From: Actinomadura sp. NBRC 104412 | Lineage (GTDB): Bacteria > Actinomycetota > Actinomycetes > Streptosporangiales > Streptosporangiaceae | DNA: 64,000 nucleotides | NCBI RefSeq assembly: GCF_030269515.1 | Contig: NZ_BSTM01000002.1 | Coordinates: 248,001 to 312,000 of the forward strand | Reading direction: 5' to 3' | In this document: positions 1-8,244 of the stretch, one piece after another | Numbering within the stretch: position 1 is the stretch's first letter | How the letters are laid out: every line of letters starts with the position of its first letter | Notes under the pieces: model-generated | Told to the model about the DNA's origin: nothing | What the model saw: only the letters and a program-made list of their open reading frames with translations | The model's database searches: none | Made by a program: the position numbers and the translations under genes

Positions 1-67
1 AGTGGCCTTTGAGGCGGGTCAGCGGGCGACCGCGGCCTCTCGGTTTGAGGTCGGTGGTGACGGTCAT
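1..67 (-). CDS. Unidentified protein, N-terminal fragment (runs off window)
   Basis: An ATG at 67 on the minus strand reads about 22 codons (MTVTTDLKPRGRGRP then LTRLKG) to the edge of the window, and a strong GAGGAG ribosome binding site lies about 7 bases upstream. The basic start has no diagnostic domain. Because it sits beside nitrate assimilation genes, a NarK-type nitrate transporter (these often have a short basic N-terminus) is a reasonable guess, but nothing visible proves it. The downstream sequence lies outside this window. Confidence 0.55.
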   Translation of the reverse strand, partial: MTVTTDLKPRGRGRPLTRLKGH

Positions 68-249
68 CGGGACTCCTCGTGGTCGGTTCGTCACCACGCA
101 CGCTAGGAATCCCGGATTTCACGGGCGTGTGTCGCGTAATGCGCGAGTGATAATTCCACTGCACCGCGTACCGTGCCCCGTTGTGAGGGCGGCGGTCACT
201 CGGAGCCTTTGCGCGGGGCGACCCCCACGTCCCCGAGGCAAGCGGTCAC

Positions 250-492
250 TCAGACATGATCGGCGACCATGTCGGCGACGCGGGGGACGGACTCGCGGGC
301 GCAGTGGGCGCTGCAGTAGAAGCGGCCGTCGACCTGCATGCCGTGGCCGATGATCCGGCATTGGCAGTGCTCGCAGATCGGCGCCATCTTGGTGATCGCG
401 CATTCGAAGGAGTCGAAGGTGTGCACGGCGCCTTGGGCGTGCACCTCGAAGCTCATGTCGTAGTCGTTGCCGCAGACCTCGCACGTCGCCAT
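250..492 (-). CDS. Small cysteine-rich metal-binding protein (prokaryotic metallothionein-like)
   Basis: This 80-residue protein starts MATCEVCGNDYDMSFEV and has CxxC pairs near residues 4-7 and 40-43, plus single Cys and His residues in the middle and a C-terminal YCSAHC segment. It is well conserved in actinobacteria and resembles bacterial metallothionein or MYM/TRASH-type zinc-binding modules, so Zn or Cu binding is inferred. The ribosome binding site GGGAGG lies inside a perfect 12-bp palindrome (493-504, GGAGGATCCTCC) directly before the ATG, so the site could be sequestered in a hairpin. It appears monocistronic. Confidence 0.75.
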   Translation of the reverse strand: MATCEVCGNDYDMSFEVHAQGAVHTFDSFECAITKMAPICEHCQCRIIGHGMQVDGRFYCSAHCARESVPRVADMVADHV

Positions 493-593
493 GGAGGATC
501 CTCCCTGTGGACGGTGTCGCTCATGATCCTTCAGGGTCCGCTCCTACCCGTTCGGGACGCGGCCTACCGCCCGGGGCGTCCGCGGGCGGGCGC

Positions 594-1088
594 TCAGCCG
601 GGGGTGAGGGAGCCGAAGGCGGGCTCGTGGCCGTCCTCCAGGTAGATGGCGCGGCGTTCGGCCAGGCCGCGCAGGCTGGGCGGCATGCGGCGGGCGATGT
701 GCGGCGGTGCCAGCTCGTCGACCTTGTCGGGGGCGACCATGACGTGGCCGGACAGTTCCTCGGGCGGCAGGCGGAGCGCGGCGAGCTGCGCGGCGGTGAT
801 GGTGCCGGCGAACACGAAGACGTTGACCGCGTCCACGCCGTCGCGTGGCGGGCCCCAGTCGACGCACACCAGGCCGTCCAGCCGGGGGACGAGGCCGAGT
901 TCCTCCTCGCATTCGCGCACGCAGGCGGCCAGCGGGGACTCGCCGTCCTCGATGACTCCGCCCGGCAGGAACCAGCCCTGCTTGTAGGTGGGCTTGACCA
1001 GGAGCACCTGTCCCAGGTCGTCCAGGAGCAGGGCGGCGGCGGCGCCGCGGGTGCGGGGAAGCGAGGCGTAGTAAGCGAGGTCGGGCAT
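594..1088 (-). CDS. NUDIX hydrolase
   Basis: This 164-residue protein carries a complete Nudix box at about residues 43-65: G, five residues, E, seven residues, RE, two residues, EE, then L-G-L. The family hydrolyses nucleoside diphosphates linked to another moiety, using the REUxEE glutamates to hold Mg2+. The substrate cannot be told from the sequence. The N-terminal LAYYASLPRTRGAAAALL stretch is typical of the short, single-domain ADP-ribose/NTP type. The start is an ATG at 1088. It is transcribed away from the nitrate genes. Confidence 0.9.
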   Translation of the reverse strand: MPDLAYYASLPRTRGAAAALLLDDLGQVLLVKPTYKQGWFLPGGVIEDGESPLAACVRECEEELGLVPRLDGLVCVDWGPPRDGVDAVNVFVFAGTITAAQLAALRLPPEELSGHVMVAPDKVDELAPPHIARRMPPSLRGLAERRAIYLEDGHEPAFGSLTPG

Positions 1089-1203
1089 GCTCCGAGGTTA
1101 GGCGTGCCGGGGGCGTCGCGGGGTGCGGGCGGGCCGGTTCGCGCGCGGCCCGGGCGGGCGGCCAGCGATCCGTTCGATCATCGTGCGGGAAGTGACGAAT
1201 GGT

Positions 1204-1245
1204 CATTGACAAGGGTCGACAACGCTTGACCCGTGATCGTCAATG
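1204..1245. promoter_or_regulatory. Nested dyad between NUDIX gene and nitrate reductase
   Basis: Outer arms CATTGAC (1204-1210) and GTCAATG (1239-1245) are perfect inverted repeats. Inner arms GGGTC (1213-1217) and GACCC (1228-1232) form a second dyad with nearly the same centre. TTGACA also reads as a possible -35 element for the plus strand. This could be an operator or a bidirectional hairpin upstream of the GlnR-like box. Function is inferred only. Confidence 0.4.
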
Positions 1246-1342
1246 GTCTCCGTCGTGGCCGGGGCGCTCTGGGGAGGGCCGTGGGACGCCCAAGCCGGAG
1301 CCGCCGGGGCGCACCCCGTTTGACCTTGGCGAACTCGTCCGT

Positions 1343-1391
1343 GTGAAGGGCTTTTAACATCGGGGTCACGTGCGGGACGCAGGGGCGAAAC
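1343..1391 (+). promoter_or_regulatory. GlnR-like box upstream of nitrate reductase
   Basis: Five pentamers are spaced by exactly six bases: GTGAA, TTAAC, GTCAC, GACGC and GAAAC. This is the 5-6-5-6 architecture of the actinobacterial GlnR consensus (GTnAC-n6-GnAAC repeated). The same series recurs at the same distance before nirB (5207-5255). It ends 23 bases before the ATG at 1415. Control by GlnR, and possibly by the NnaR-like protein in this cluster, is inferred. Confidence 0.7.
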
Positions 1392-1414
1392 GGCGCCCGC
1401 ACACGCTCGGTCCC

Positions 1415-3526
1415 ATGACCGAGACCCCGACGCACTGCCCGTACTGCGCGTTGCAGTGCGGGATGTCGCTGGGATACGGCGCCGCGGAGGGCGGGCGGGT
1501 GCCGTTACGGGTGGTGCCCCGTGAGGACGTGCCGGCCAACCGCGGCGGGTTGTGCCAGAAGGGCTGGACGTCCACCGAGATGCTCGCCGTCCCCGACAGG
1601 CTGACCACGCCGCTGATGCGGGCCTCGCGGGACGCGCCGCTGGAGCCGTGCTCGTGGGACGAGGCGCTGGAGCGGATCGTGTCGGAGGTCACGCGGCTTC
1701 AGGGCGCGCACGGCCCGGACGCGGTGGCGGTGTTCGGCGGTGGCGGTCTGACCAACGAGAAGGCTTACCAGCTCGGCAAGTTCGCCCGGGTCGCGTTGCG
1801 CACGTCGCAGATCGACTACAACGGCCGGTTCTGCATGTCCTCGGCGGCGGCGGCGTCGGGACGGGCGTTCGGGATGGACCGGGGGCTGCCGGGGCCGATC
1901 ACCGATCTGGGCCGGGCGGACGCGGTGCTGCTGGCCGGCGCGAACGTGGCGGAGACGATGCCGCCGTTCATGCGGCACCTGACCGACCTGCGGCAGGCGG
2001 GCGGCGCGCTGATCGTGGTCGATCCGCGCCGTACCGCCACGGCGCGGCGGGCCGACCTGCATCTGCAGCCGACGCCGGGCACGGATCTGGCGCTGGCCAA
2101 CGGGCTGCTGCACCTGGCGATCGTCGAGGGGCTGGTGGACGAGGCGTACCTCGCGGAGCGGACCTCGGGGTTCGAGGCGGTGCGGATGGTGGCCAACGCC
2201 TACATGCCCGAGCGGGTCGAGCGCATCACCGGGGTGCCCGTGCCGCACATGCGGGAGGCGGTGCGGCTGCTGGCGGGCGGGCGGCGGCGGTCGTACATCC
2301 TGACGGGGCGGGGCGCCGAGCAGCACGCGCGTGGCACGGACATGGTGACCGCGTTCATCAACCTGGCGCTGGCGCTGGGCCTGCCGGGGCGGGAGGGCGC
2401 GGGGTACGGGTGCCTGACCGGGCAGGGCAACGGGCAGGGCGGGCGGGAGCACGGGCAGAAGGCCGACCAGCTCCCCGGCTACCGCAAGATCGACGACCCG
2501 GCGGCGCGGGCGCATGTCGCGGCGGTGTGGGGCGTGCGTCCCGAGGACCTGCCGGGGCCCGGACGGTCGGCCTACGAGCTGCTGTCGGCCCTCGGTACGC
2601 CGGGCGGGCCCAGGGCGCTGCTGCTGTTCGGGTCGAACCCGGTGGTGTCGGCGCCGCGCTCGTCGTCGGTCGAGGAGCGGCTGGACGCGCTGGACTTCCT
2701 GGCCGTGGCCGATCTCGTCCCGTCGGAGACCGCGCGCCGCGCCGACGTCGTGCTGCCCGCCGCGCAGTGGGCGGAGGAGTCGGGGACGGTGACCAACCTG
2801 GAGGGACGGGTGCTGCGGCGCAGGCGGGCGGTGCCGCCGCCGCGCGGTGTCCGGACCGACCTGGAGATCCTGGCGGTGCTGGCCGACCGGCTGCACGCGC
2901 CCGGCACGTGGAGCACCGAGCCGGCCGAGGTGTTCGAGGAGCTGCGGGAGGCCAGCGCCGGCGGCCCGGCCGACTACTCGGGCATCACCTACGAGCGGAT
3001 CGAGAAGGAGGGCGGGGTGTTCTGGCCCTGCCCCTCGGAGGCGCATCCGGGGACGCCGCGTCCGTTCCTGGACCGGTTCGCCACCCCGGACGGGCGGGCC
3101 CGCATGGTGCCGGTGGAGCACGGCGGCGCCGCCGAGGACGTCGACGCCGACTATCCGGTGTATCTGACGACGGGCCGTGTGCTGGCGCAGTACCAGAGCG
3201 GCGCGCAGACCCGGCGGGTCCGCCCGCTGGTGGAGGCGGCGCCCGAGGCGTTCGTGGAGTTGCACCCGGATCTGGCGGGGCGGCTGGGCATCGAGGACGG
3301 CGGCGGCGTGCGGGTGGCCAGCCGCCGGGGCGAGGCGACGGTGCGGGCGAGGGTGACCGGGACGATCCGCGGCGACACGGTGTTCATCCCGTTCCACTGG
3401 GCGGGCGAGGGCCGGGCCAACCTGCTCACCAACCCGGCGCTGGACCCGACGTCGCGGATGCCGGAGTTCAAGGTGTGCGCCGTACGGCTGGAACCCCTGG
3501 CGGAGGGAGAGGGAGGTAGCCGGTGA
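1415..3526 (+). CDS. nasA: Assimilatory nitrate reductase, molybdopterin catalytic subunit
   Basis: This 703-residue molybdopterin oxidoreductase reduces nitrate to nitrite in the cytoplasm. The N-terminal [4Fe-4S] cysteines are visible at residues 8, 11, 15 and 47 (CPYCALQC and GLC). The likely molybdenum-ligand cysteine is residue 140 in NGRFCMSS. The MGD-binding domains follow, and the C-terminal molydopterin dinucleotide-binding domain begins near YPVYLTTGR. Length matches NasA/NasC enzymes (about 700 aa). The ATG at 1415 was chosen over an in-frame start 45 bases upstream because the Fe-S motif then sits at the usual distance from the N-terminus. The stop overlaps the next gene's start by GTGA, indicating translational coupling to the flavoprotein partner. 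Confidence 0.93.
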   Translation: MTETPTHCPYCALQCGMSLGYGAAEGGRVPLRVVPREDVPANRGGLCQKGWTSTEMLAVPDRLTTPLMRASRDAPLEPCSWDEALERIVSEVTRLQGAHGPDAVAVFGGGGLTNEKAYQLGKFARVALRTSQIDYNGRFCMSSAAAASGRAFGMDRGLPGPITDLGRADAVLLAGANVAETMPPFMRHLTDLRQAGGALIVVDPRRTATARRADLHLQPTPGTDLALANGLLHLAIVEGLVDEAYLAERTSGFEAVRMVANAYMPERVERITGVPVPHMREAVRLLAGGRRRSYILTGRGAEQHARGTDMVTAFINLALALGLPGREGAGYGCLTGQGNGQGGREHGQKADQLPGYRKIDDPAARAHVAAVWGVRPEDLPGPGRSAYELLSALGTPGGPRALLLFGSNPVVSAPRSSSVEERLDALDFLAVADLVPSETARRADVVLPAAQWAEESGTVTNLEGRVLRRRRAVPPPRGVRTDLEILAVLADRLHAPGTWSTEPAEVFEELREASAGGPADYSGITYERIEKEGGVFWPCPSEAHPGTPRPFLDRFATPDGRARMVPVEHGGAAEDVDADYPVYLTTGRVLAQYQSGAQTRRVRPLVEAAPEAFVELHPDLAGRLGIEDGGGVRVASRRGEATVRARVTGTIRGDTVFIPFHWAGEGRANLLTNPALDPTSRMPEFKVCAVRLEPLAEGEGGSR

Positions 3527-5028
3527 GCGGGATCGTCGTCGTCGGGAACGGCATGGCGGGGTCGCGGCTGGTGTCGGAGATCAGGGAGCGGGACCCGCGG
3601 GTGCCGCTGACGGTGTTCGGCGCCGAGCCGCGGCAGCCCTACAACCGGGTGCTGCTGTCGAGCGTGCTGGCCGGCGCGACGGGCCCGGACCAGATCGGCC
3701 TGGTGGACCCTGCCTGGTACGGGGCGAACGGGGTGGACGCGCGGCTGGGGGTGGAGGTGGTGCGGATCGACCGTGCCGCCAAGGTCGTGCACGGCTCGGA
3801 CGGCGGCGCCGTCCCGTACGGGACGCTGGTGCTGGCCACGGGCAGCCGGTCGGTGGTGCCGCCGATCCCCGGCACCAGGCTGCCGGGGCGGGACGGGCTG
3901 CCCGCGGGCGCGGTGACGTTCCGGACCCTGGACGACTGCGCGGCGATCATCGAGGCGGCGTCGGGGGCGCGGCGGGCCGTGGTGGTCGGCGGCGGGCTGC
4001 TGGGCATCGAGGCGGCGCGCGGCCTGGCCGGGCGCGGGCTGGAGGTGACGGTGGTGCATCTGGCCGGTCACCTGATGGAACGGCAACTGGACCCGGGCGC
4101 GGGGAAGGTGCTGGCCCGTACCCTGGGCCGCCTGGGCGTCCAGGCCCGGGTGGACGCCAACGTCACCGCCCTGCGCGTCCAGGACGGTCGTGTGACCGGC
4201 GTGGAGCTGGCGGCCCGCGACACGGCGCCGGGTCAGGGGGCGCCGGGTCATGGGGCGCCGGGTGCCGAGACGCTGGACGCCGACCTGGTGGTGATCGCCT
4301 GCGGTGTGCGGCCGGAGGTCGGGCTGGCCCGCTCGGCCGGCCTGGAGGTCGACCGCGGGATCGTGGTGGACGAGACGCTGCGGTCGGTGACCGACCCCTC
4401 GATCCGGGCGATCGGGGAGTGCTCCCAGTACGGCGGGGAGGTGTACGGGCTGGTGGCGCCCGCGTGGGAGCAGGCGGCGGTGCTGGCCGACCTGCTGACC
4501 GGGGCGGACACGGCGGCCAGGTTCACCGGGTCGCGGCAGATCACCCGGCTCAAGGCGACCGGCGTCGATCTGGTGGCGATGGGGGAGACCCATCACGGCG
4601 ACGACGATCCCGAGGTGGAGATCATGAGCTTCGCCGACGCGGGGACCGGCACCTACAAGAAGGTCGCGATCCGGCGGGACCGGCTGATCGGGGCGATCCT
4701 GCTCGGCGAGACCAGCACGGCGGGCACGCTGACGCAGCTCTACGACCGCGCGGCGCCGGTGCCGGCCGACCGGCTCAGCCTGTTCTTCCCGGGCATGGGC
4801 GGCGCGCAGCCCGCCGAATCGCCGGTGCGGATGCCCGACGCGGCGACCGTGTGCCACTGCAACAACGTCACGAAAGGCCGAATTCGCGCGTGCTGGGAGA
4901 ATGGCGCCCGTACCGTCGAGGAGGTGTGCGCGCGGACCCGCGCGGGCACCGGATGCGGCGGCTGCCGGGACGCCGTGGAGGGCATCGTGGGCTGGCTGGG
5001 CGAACAGGAGTCGGTGCCCGCGGGCTGA
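3523..5028 (+). CDS. FAD/NAD(P)-dependent reductase with C-terminal [2Fe-2S] BFD domain (nitrate reductase electron donor)
   Basis: This 501-residue protein has an N-terminal FAD dinucleotide motif (VVGNGMAGSRL), a second NAD(P) motif (VVVGGGLLGIEAARGL, about residue 150), and a C-terminal bacterioferritin-associated-ferredoxin-like domain with four cysteines in CHCNN and GTGCGGC. This layout equals the N-terminal half of NirB and matches NasB-type reductases that pass electrons from NAD(P)H to the nitrate reductase encoded immediately upstream. It starts at a GTG overlapping the nitrate reductase stop. A small duplication (CAPGQGAPGHGAPGA region, about residue 230) is a low-complexity insert. 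Confidence 0.88.
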   Translation: MSGIVVVGNGMAGSRLVSEIRERDPRVPLTVFGAEPRQPYNRVLLSSVLAGATGPDQIGLVDPAWYGANGVDARLGVEVVRIDRAAKVVHGSDGGAVPYGTLVLATGSRSVVPPIPGTRLPGRDGLPAGAVTFRTLDDCAAIIEAASGARRAVVVGGGLLGIEAARGLAGRGLEVTVVHLAGHLMERQLDPGAGKVLARTLGRLGVQARVDANVTALRVQDGRVTGVELAARDTAPGQGAPGHGAPGAETLDADLVVIACGVRPEVGLARSAGLEVDRGIVVDETLRSVTDPSIRAIGECSQYGGEVYGLVAPAWEQAAVLADLLTGADTAARFTGSRQITRLKATGVDLVAMGETHHGDDDPEVEIMSFADAGTGTYKKVAIRRDRLIGAILLGETSTAGTLTQLYDRAAPVPADRLSLFFPGMGGAQPAESPVRMPDAATVCHCNNVTKGRIRACWENGARTVEEVCARTRAGTGCGGCRDAVEGIVGWLGEQESVPAG

Positions 5029-5056
5029 CCCGTGCCGCCCCTCCTCCAGGGCCGCC

Positions 5057-5110
5057 TGGGAACCCCTGGGAACCGCCTGGGAACCGCCTGGGAACCGCCC
5101 AGGAACCGCC
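5057..5110 (+). repeat. 11-bp tandem repeats after the flavoprotein gene
   Basis: The unit TGGGAACCGCC is repeated three times exactly (5067-5099), flanked by a 10-base variant (5057-5066) and a degenerate copy (5100-5110). The array begins 28 bases after the stop codon and merges into the terminator stem. It looks like slippage-generated sequence. A role is not known. Confidence 0.85.
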
Positions 5111-5138
5111 GTGATCCGTGGCGATCGCGGCGGTTTTT
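5104..5138 (+). terminator. Rho-independent terminator between flavoprotein and nirB
   Basis: Arms AACCGCCGTGATC (5104-5116) and GATCGCGGCGGTT (5123-5135) pair with one mismatch around the loop CGTGGC, and a run of five T follows (5134-5138). This is a textbook intrinsic terminator, unusual in such GC-rich DNA. It separates the nitrate reductase transcript from nirBD, which has its own GlnR-like promoter. Confidence 0.85.
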
Positions 5139-5206
5139 CCATTCGGGAAACAACCGCCGAAGGCATCGCCGCGTTGATTGCGGGATGACCACGATTCGAT
5201 GACGAA

Positions 5207-5255
5207 GTGAGGCCCTTTTAACACGCCGGTGACAAAGGAGACGCAACCGCGAAAC
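5207..5255 (+). promoter_or_regulatory. GlnR-like box upstream of nirB
   Basis: Pentamers GTGAG, TTAAC, GTGAC, GACGC and GAAAC are separated by exactly six bases, the same arrangement as at 1343-1391. The gap from the last pentamer to the start codon is also conserved (23 bases here and there), as is the local sequence TCGGnCCCATG at both start codons. This strongly suggests co-regulation of the nitrate and nitrite reductase promoters. Confidence 0.7.
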
Positions 5256-5278
5256 GGCCCCTGCTGAGGATCGGCCCC

Positions 5279-7831
5279 ATGAGCGACGGAGGGGACGCAT
5301 CCAGGGAGCTGGTCGTCGTCGGCCACGGGCCCGCCGGTCACCGGCTGGTCGAGGCGCTGCGTGAGCGCGACACGGCCGGCTCCTGGCACATCACGGTGAT
5401 CGGAGAGGACCCCAGACCCGCCTACGACCGCGTGGCGCTGACGTCGTACCTGACCGAGGGCGCCGACCTGGCCTGCGCGCCGCACGACGACGTTGTCGAC
5501 GTGCTGACCGGTGACCCCGTGGTGGCGATCGACCGGGCCGCGCGGGTCGCGCGCACCGCCTCCGGCCGCGAGGCCGCCTTCGACGCGCTGGTGCTGGCGA
5601 CCGGGTCCGCGCCGTTCGTCCCGCCGGTGCCCGGCCGCGACCTGCCCGGGGTGTTCGTCTACCGCACCATCGAGGACCTGGACGCGCTGCGTTCCCACTG
5701 CGCGAACCTTACAACGTCAAGGCCGGAGGCCGGTGGCGTCGTCGTCGGCGGCGGACTGCTCGGCCTCGAAGCGGCGCGAGCCCTCCAAGGGCTGGGCGTC
5801 GACACCCACGTGGTGGAGGTCGCTCCCTGGCTGATGCCGCGCCAGCTCGACGAGGGCGGCGGGGCGATGCTGCGCCGCCACATCGAGGGCCTGGGCATGA
5901 GCGTGCACGCCGGGACGCCGATGGCGCGGCTGGTGGCCGGCGGGGACGGCGCCGTGGCGGCGGTGGAGCTGTCGGACGGCGCGGTGATCGACGCCGGTGT
6001 GGTGGTGTTCTCGGCGGGGATCCGCCCGCGTGACGGGCTGGCCCGAGAGTGCGGCCTGCCGGTGGGGGAGCGGGGCGGCGTGGTGGTGGACGCGTCGTGC
6101 CGCACCGAGGATCCGGCGATCTTCGCGATCGGTGAGTGCGCGCTGGTGGACGGCCAGGTGTACGGGCTGGTGGCGCCGTGTTTCAGCATGGCGGAGGTGG
6201 TGGCGGACCAGTTGCTGGCGCTGGCGGCGGGTACGCGGAGCCCGGCGCGGTTCGAGGGGGCGGACTCCTCGACGAAGCTGAAGCTGATGGGCGTGGACGT
6301 GGCCAGCTTCGGTGATCCGTTCGCGGGGGCCGGTGAGGGCGCGCTGGATGTGACCTATACCGATCCGGTGGCGGGGATCTACAAGAAGCTGGTGGTCAGC
6401 GACGACGCGCGGACGTTGCTGGGCGGGGTGCTGGTGGGGGACGCCGAGGCGTACCCGACGTTGCGGGCCTGTGTGGGGGCGGAGCTGCCGGGGTCGCCGG
6501 AGCAGGCGTTGTTCGGGGGGACCGAGGCGGCGGGCGGTGACCTGCCTGGGGCGACGGTGATCTGTAGTTGCAACAACGTGACGGCGGAGACGATCCGGTG
6601 CGCGATCCGTGATGAGGGCCTGACGGATGTGGCGGGGGTCAAGGCATGCACGCGGGCGGGCGCCACGTGCGGCAGTTGCGTGCCGCTGGCCAAGAAGCTG
6701 CTGGACGCGGAGCTGGCGGCGGCGGGCGTCGAGGTGAGCAAGGCGCTGTGCGAGCACTTCGACCACAGCCGGGCGGAGTTGTTCGACATCGTCCGGGTGA
6801 CGGGGATCGGCACGTTCACGGGGCTGATCGAGGCGTACGGGCGGGGCCGGGGGTGTGACATCTGCAAGCCGGCGGTGGCGTCGATCCTGGCGAGCCTGGG
6901 CAACGGGCACATCCTGGAGGGCGAGCAGGCGGCGTTGCAGGACACCAACGATCATTTTCTGGCGAACCTGCAGAAGAACGGCACGTATTCGGTGGTGCCG
7001 CGGGTGCCGGGCGGGGAGATCACTCCGGACCGGCTGATCGTGATCGGTGAGGTGGCCAAGGAGTTCGGGCTCTATTTGAAGATCACGGGGGCGCAGCGGC
7101 TCGACCTGTTCGGGGCCCGGGTCGAGCAGCTTCCGCGGATCTGGAAGCGGCTGGTGGACGCGGGGTTCGAGTCGGGGCACGCGTACGGCAAGGCGTTGCG
7201 GACGGTGAAGTCGTGCGTGGGGTCGACGTGGTGCCGGTACGGGGTGCAGGACTCGGTCGGCATGGCGATCAAGCTGGAGCTGCGGTATCGGGGGTTGCGG
7301 GCTCCGCACAAGCTGAAGGCGGCGGTGTCGGGGTGTGCGCGTGAGTGCGCGGAGGCGCGGGGCAAGGACTTCGGGGTCATCGCGACCGAGAAGGGCTGGA
7401 GCCTGTATGTGGGCGGCAACGGGGGGATGCGGCCCAGGCACGCGGACCTGTTCGCGACCGATCTGGATGAGGAGAGCCTGGTCCGTTGTATCGACCGGTT
7501 CCTGATGTTCTATATCCGCACGGCCGACCGGCTGCAGCGCACCGCGAGCTGGCTGGAGGGCCTGGACGGGGGGCTGGGGTACCTGCGCGAGGTGATCGTG
7601 GAGGACCGGCTGGGGATCTGCGCCGAGCTGGACGCGGCGATGGAGCGGCATGTGGGCTCCTATTCCGATGAGTGGCGCGACACCCTGAACGACCCCGAGA
7701 AGCTGAGCCGTTTCGTCTCGTTCGTGAATGCTCCCGACACGCCCGATCCCAGCATCGTGTTCGCGCCCGAGCGTGAGCAGATCAAGCCGGTGCTGGTGGC
7801 GGGTCCGAGGCTGGAGGTGGCCGCTCGATGA
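5279..7831 (+). CDS. nirB: Nitrite reductase (NADH) large subunit
   Basis: This 850-residue cytoplasmic enzyme reduces nitrite to ammonium. In order it has an FAD motif (VVGHGPAGHRL), an NAD motif (VVVGGGLLGLEAARAL, about residue 160), a [2Fe-2S] BFD-like domain (CSCNN ... CTRAGATCGSC, residues 425-465), and the siroheme/[4Fe-4S] domain with C-x5-C (CVGSTWC) and C-x3-C (GCAREC) ligands. The length equals typical NirB. Its stop overlaps the nirD start by ATGA. Siroheme supply is explained by the chelatase encoded downstream. The start ATG has a GAGG about 11 bases upstream. Confidence 0.96.
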   Translation: MSDGGDASRELVVVGHGPAGHRLVEALRERDTAGSWHITVIGEDPRPAYDRVALTSYLTEGADLACAPHDDVVDVLTGDPVVAIDRAARVARTASGREAAFDALVLATGSAPFVPPVPGRDLPGVFVYRTIEDLDALRSHCANLTTSRPEAGGVVVGGGLLGLEAARALQGLGVDTHVVEVAPWLMPRQLDEGGGAMLRRHIEGLGMSVHAGTPMARLVAGGDGAVAAVELSDGAVIDAGVVVFSAGIRPRDGLARECGLPVGERGGVVVDASCRTEDPAIFAIGECALVDGQVYGLVAPCFSMAEVVADQLLALAAGTRSPARFEGADSSTKLKLMGVDVASFGDPFAGAGEGALDVTYTDPVAGIYKKLVVSDDARTLLGGVLVGDAEAYPTLRACVGAELPGSPEQALFGGTEAAGGDLPGATVICSCNNVTAETIRCAIRDEGLTDVAGVKACTRAGATCGSCVPLAKKLLDAELAAAGVEVSKALCEHFDHSRAELFDIVRVTGIGTFTGLIEAYGRGRGCDICKPAVASILASLGNGHILEGEQAALQDTNDHFLANLQKNGTYSVVPRVPGGEITPDRLIVIGEVAKEFGLYLKITGAQRLDLFGARVEQLPRIWKRLVDAGFESGHAYGKALRTVKSCVGSTWCRYGVQDSVGMAIKLELRYRGLRAPHKLKAAVSGCARECAEARGKDFGVIATEKGWSLYVGGNGGMRPRHADLFATDLDEESLVRCIDRFLMFYIRTADRLQRTASWLEGLDGGLGYLREVIVEDRLGICAELDAAMERHVGSYSDEWRDTLNDPEKLSRFVSFVNAPDTPDPSIVFAPEREQIKPVLVAGPRLEVAAR

Positions 7832-8244
7832 CCACGACGCACGATCTCGTCCGGTTTCCCGCCGCCGGTTCCGGTGTGCGGTGGCACGACATCTGCGCCT
7901 ATGACGATCTGATCCCCGAGCGGGGGGTGTGCGCGATGGTGGAGGGGGTTCAGGTGGCGGTGTTCCGTGTCTTCGACGGCGGGTTGTTCGCGTTGTCGAA
8001 CCTGGATCCGTTCAGCGGGGCGCAGGTGATGTCGCGGGGGATCCTGGGCACGCGGGGTGGGGCGCCGACGGTGGCGTCTCCCATGTTCAAGCAGGTTTTC
8101 GATCTGCGTACGGGGGTGTGCCTGGACGATCCGCGGGTGGCGTTGCCGACGTTCGCGGTGCGGCGTGTGCCGTCCACGGGGCGGGTGGAGGTGGCCCTGC
8201 GGGAGGCCCGGGAGGTGGCCCGGCCCGATGACGACCGACAGTGA
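7828..8244 (+). CDS. nirD: Nitrite reductase (NADH) small subunit
   Basis: This 138-residue protein has the Rieske-like fold of NirD (FRVFDGGLFALSNLDPFSG; SRGILG; VASPMFKQVFDLRTGVCLDDP) but, as usual for NirD, lacks the CxH...CxxH iron ligands, so it is a structural partner of NirB rather than an electron carrier. It is coupled to nirB by a 4-base ATGA overlap and overlaps the following regulator gene by 17 bases, so nirB, nirD, the regulator and the chelatase form one transcription unit. Confidence 0.94.
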   Translation: MTTTHDLVRFPAAGSGVRWHDICAYDDLIPERGVCAMVEGVQVAVFRVFDGGLFALSNLDPFSGAQVMSRGILGTRGGAPTVASPMFKQVFDLRTGVCLDDPRVALPTFAVRRVPSTGRVEVALREAREVARPDDDRQ

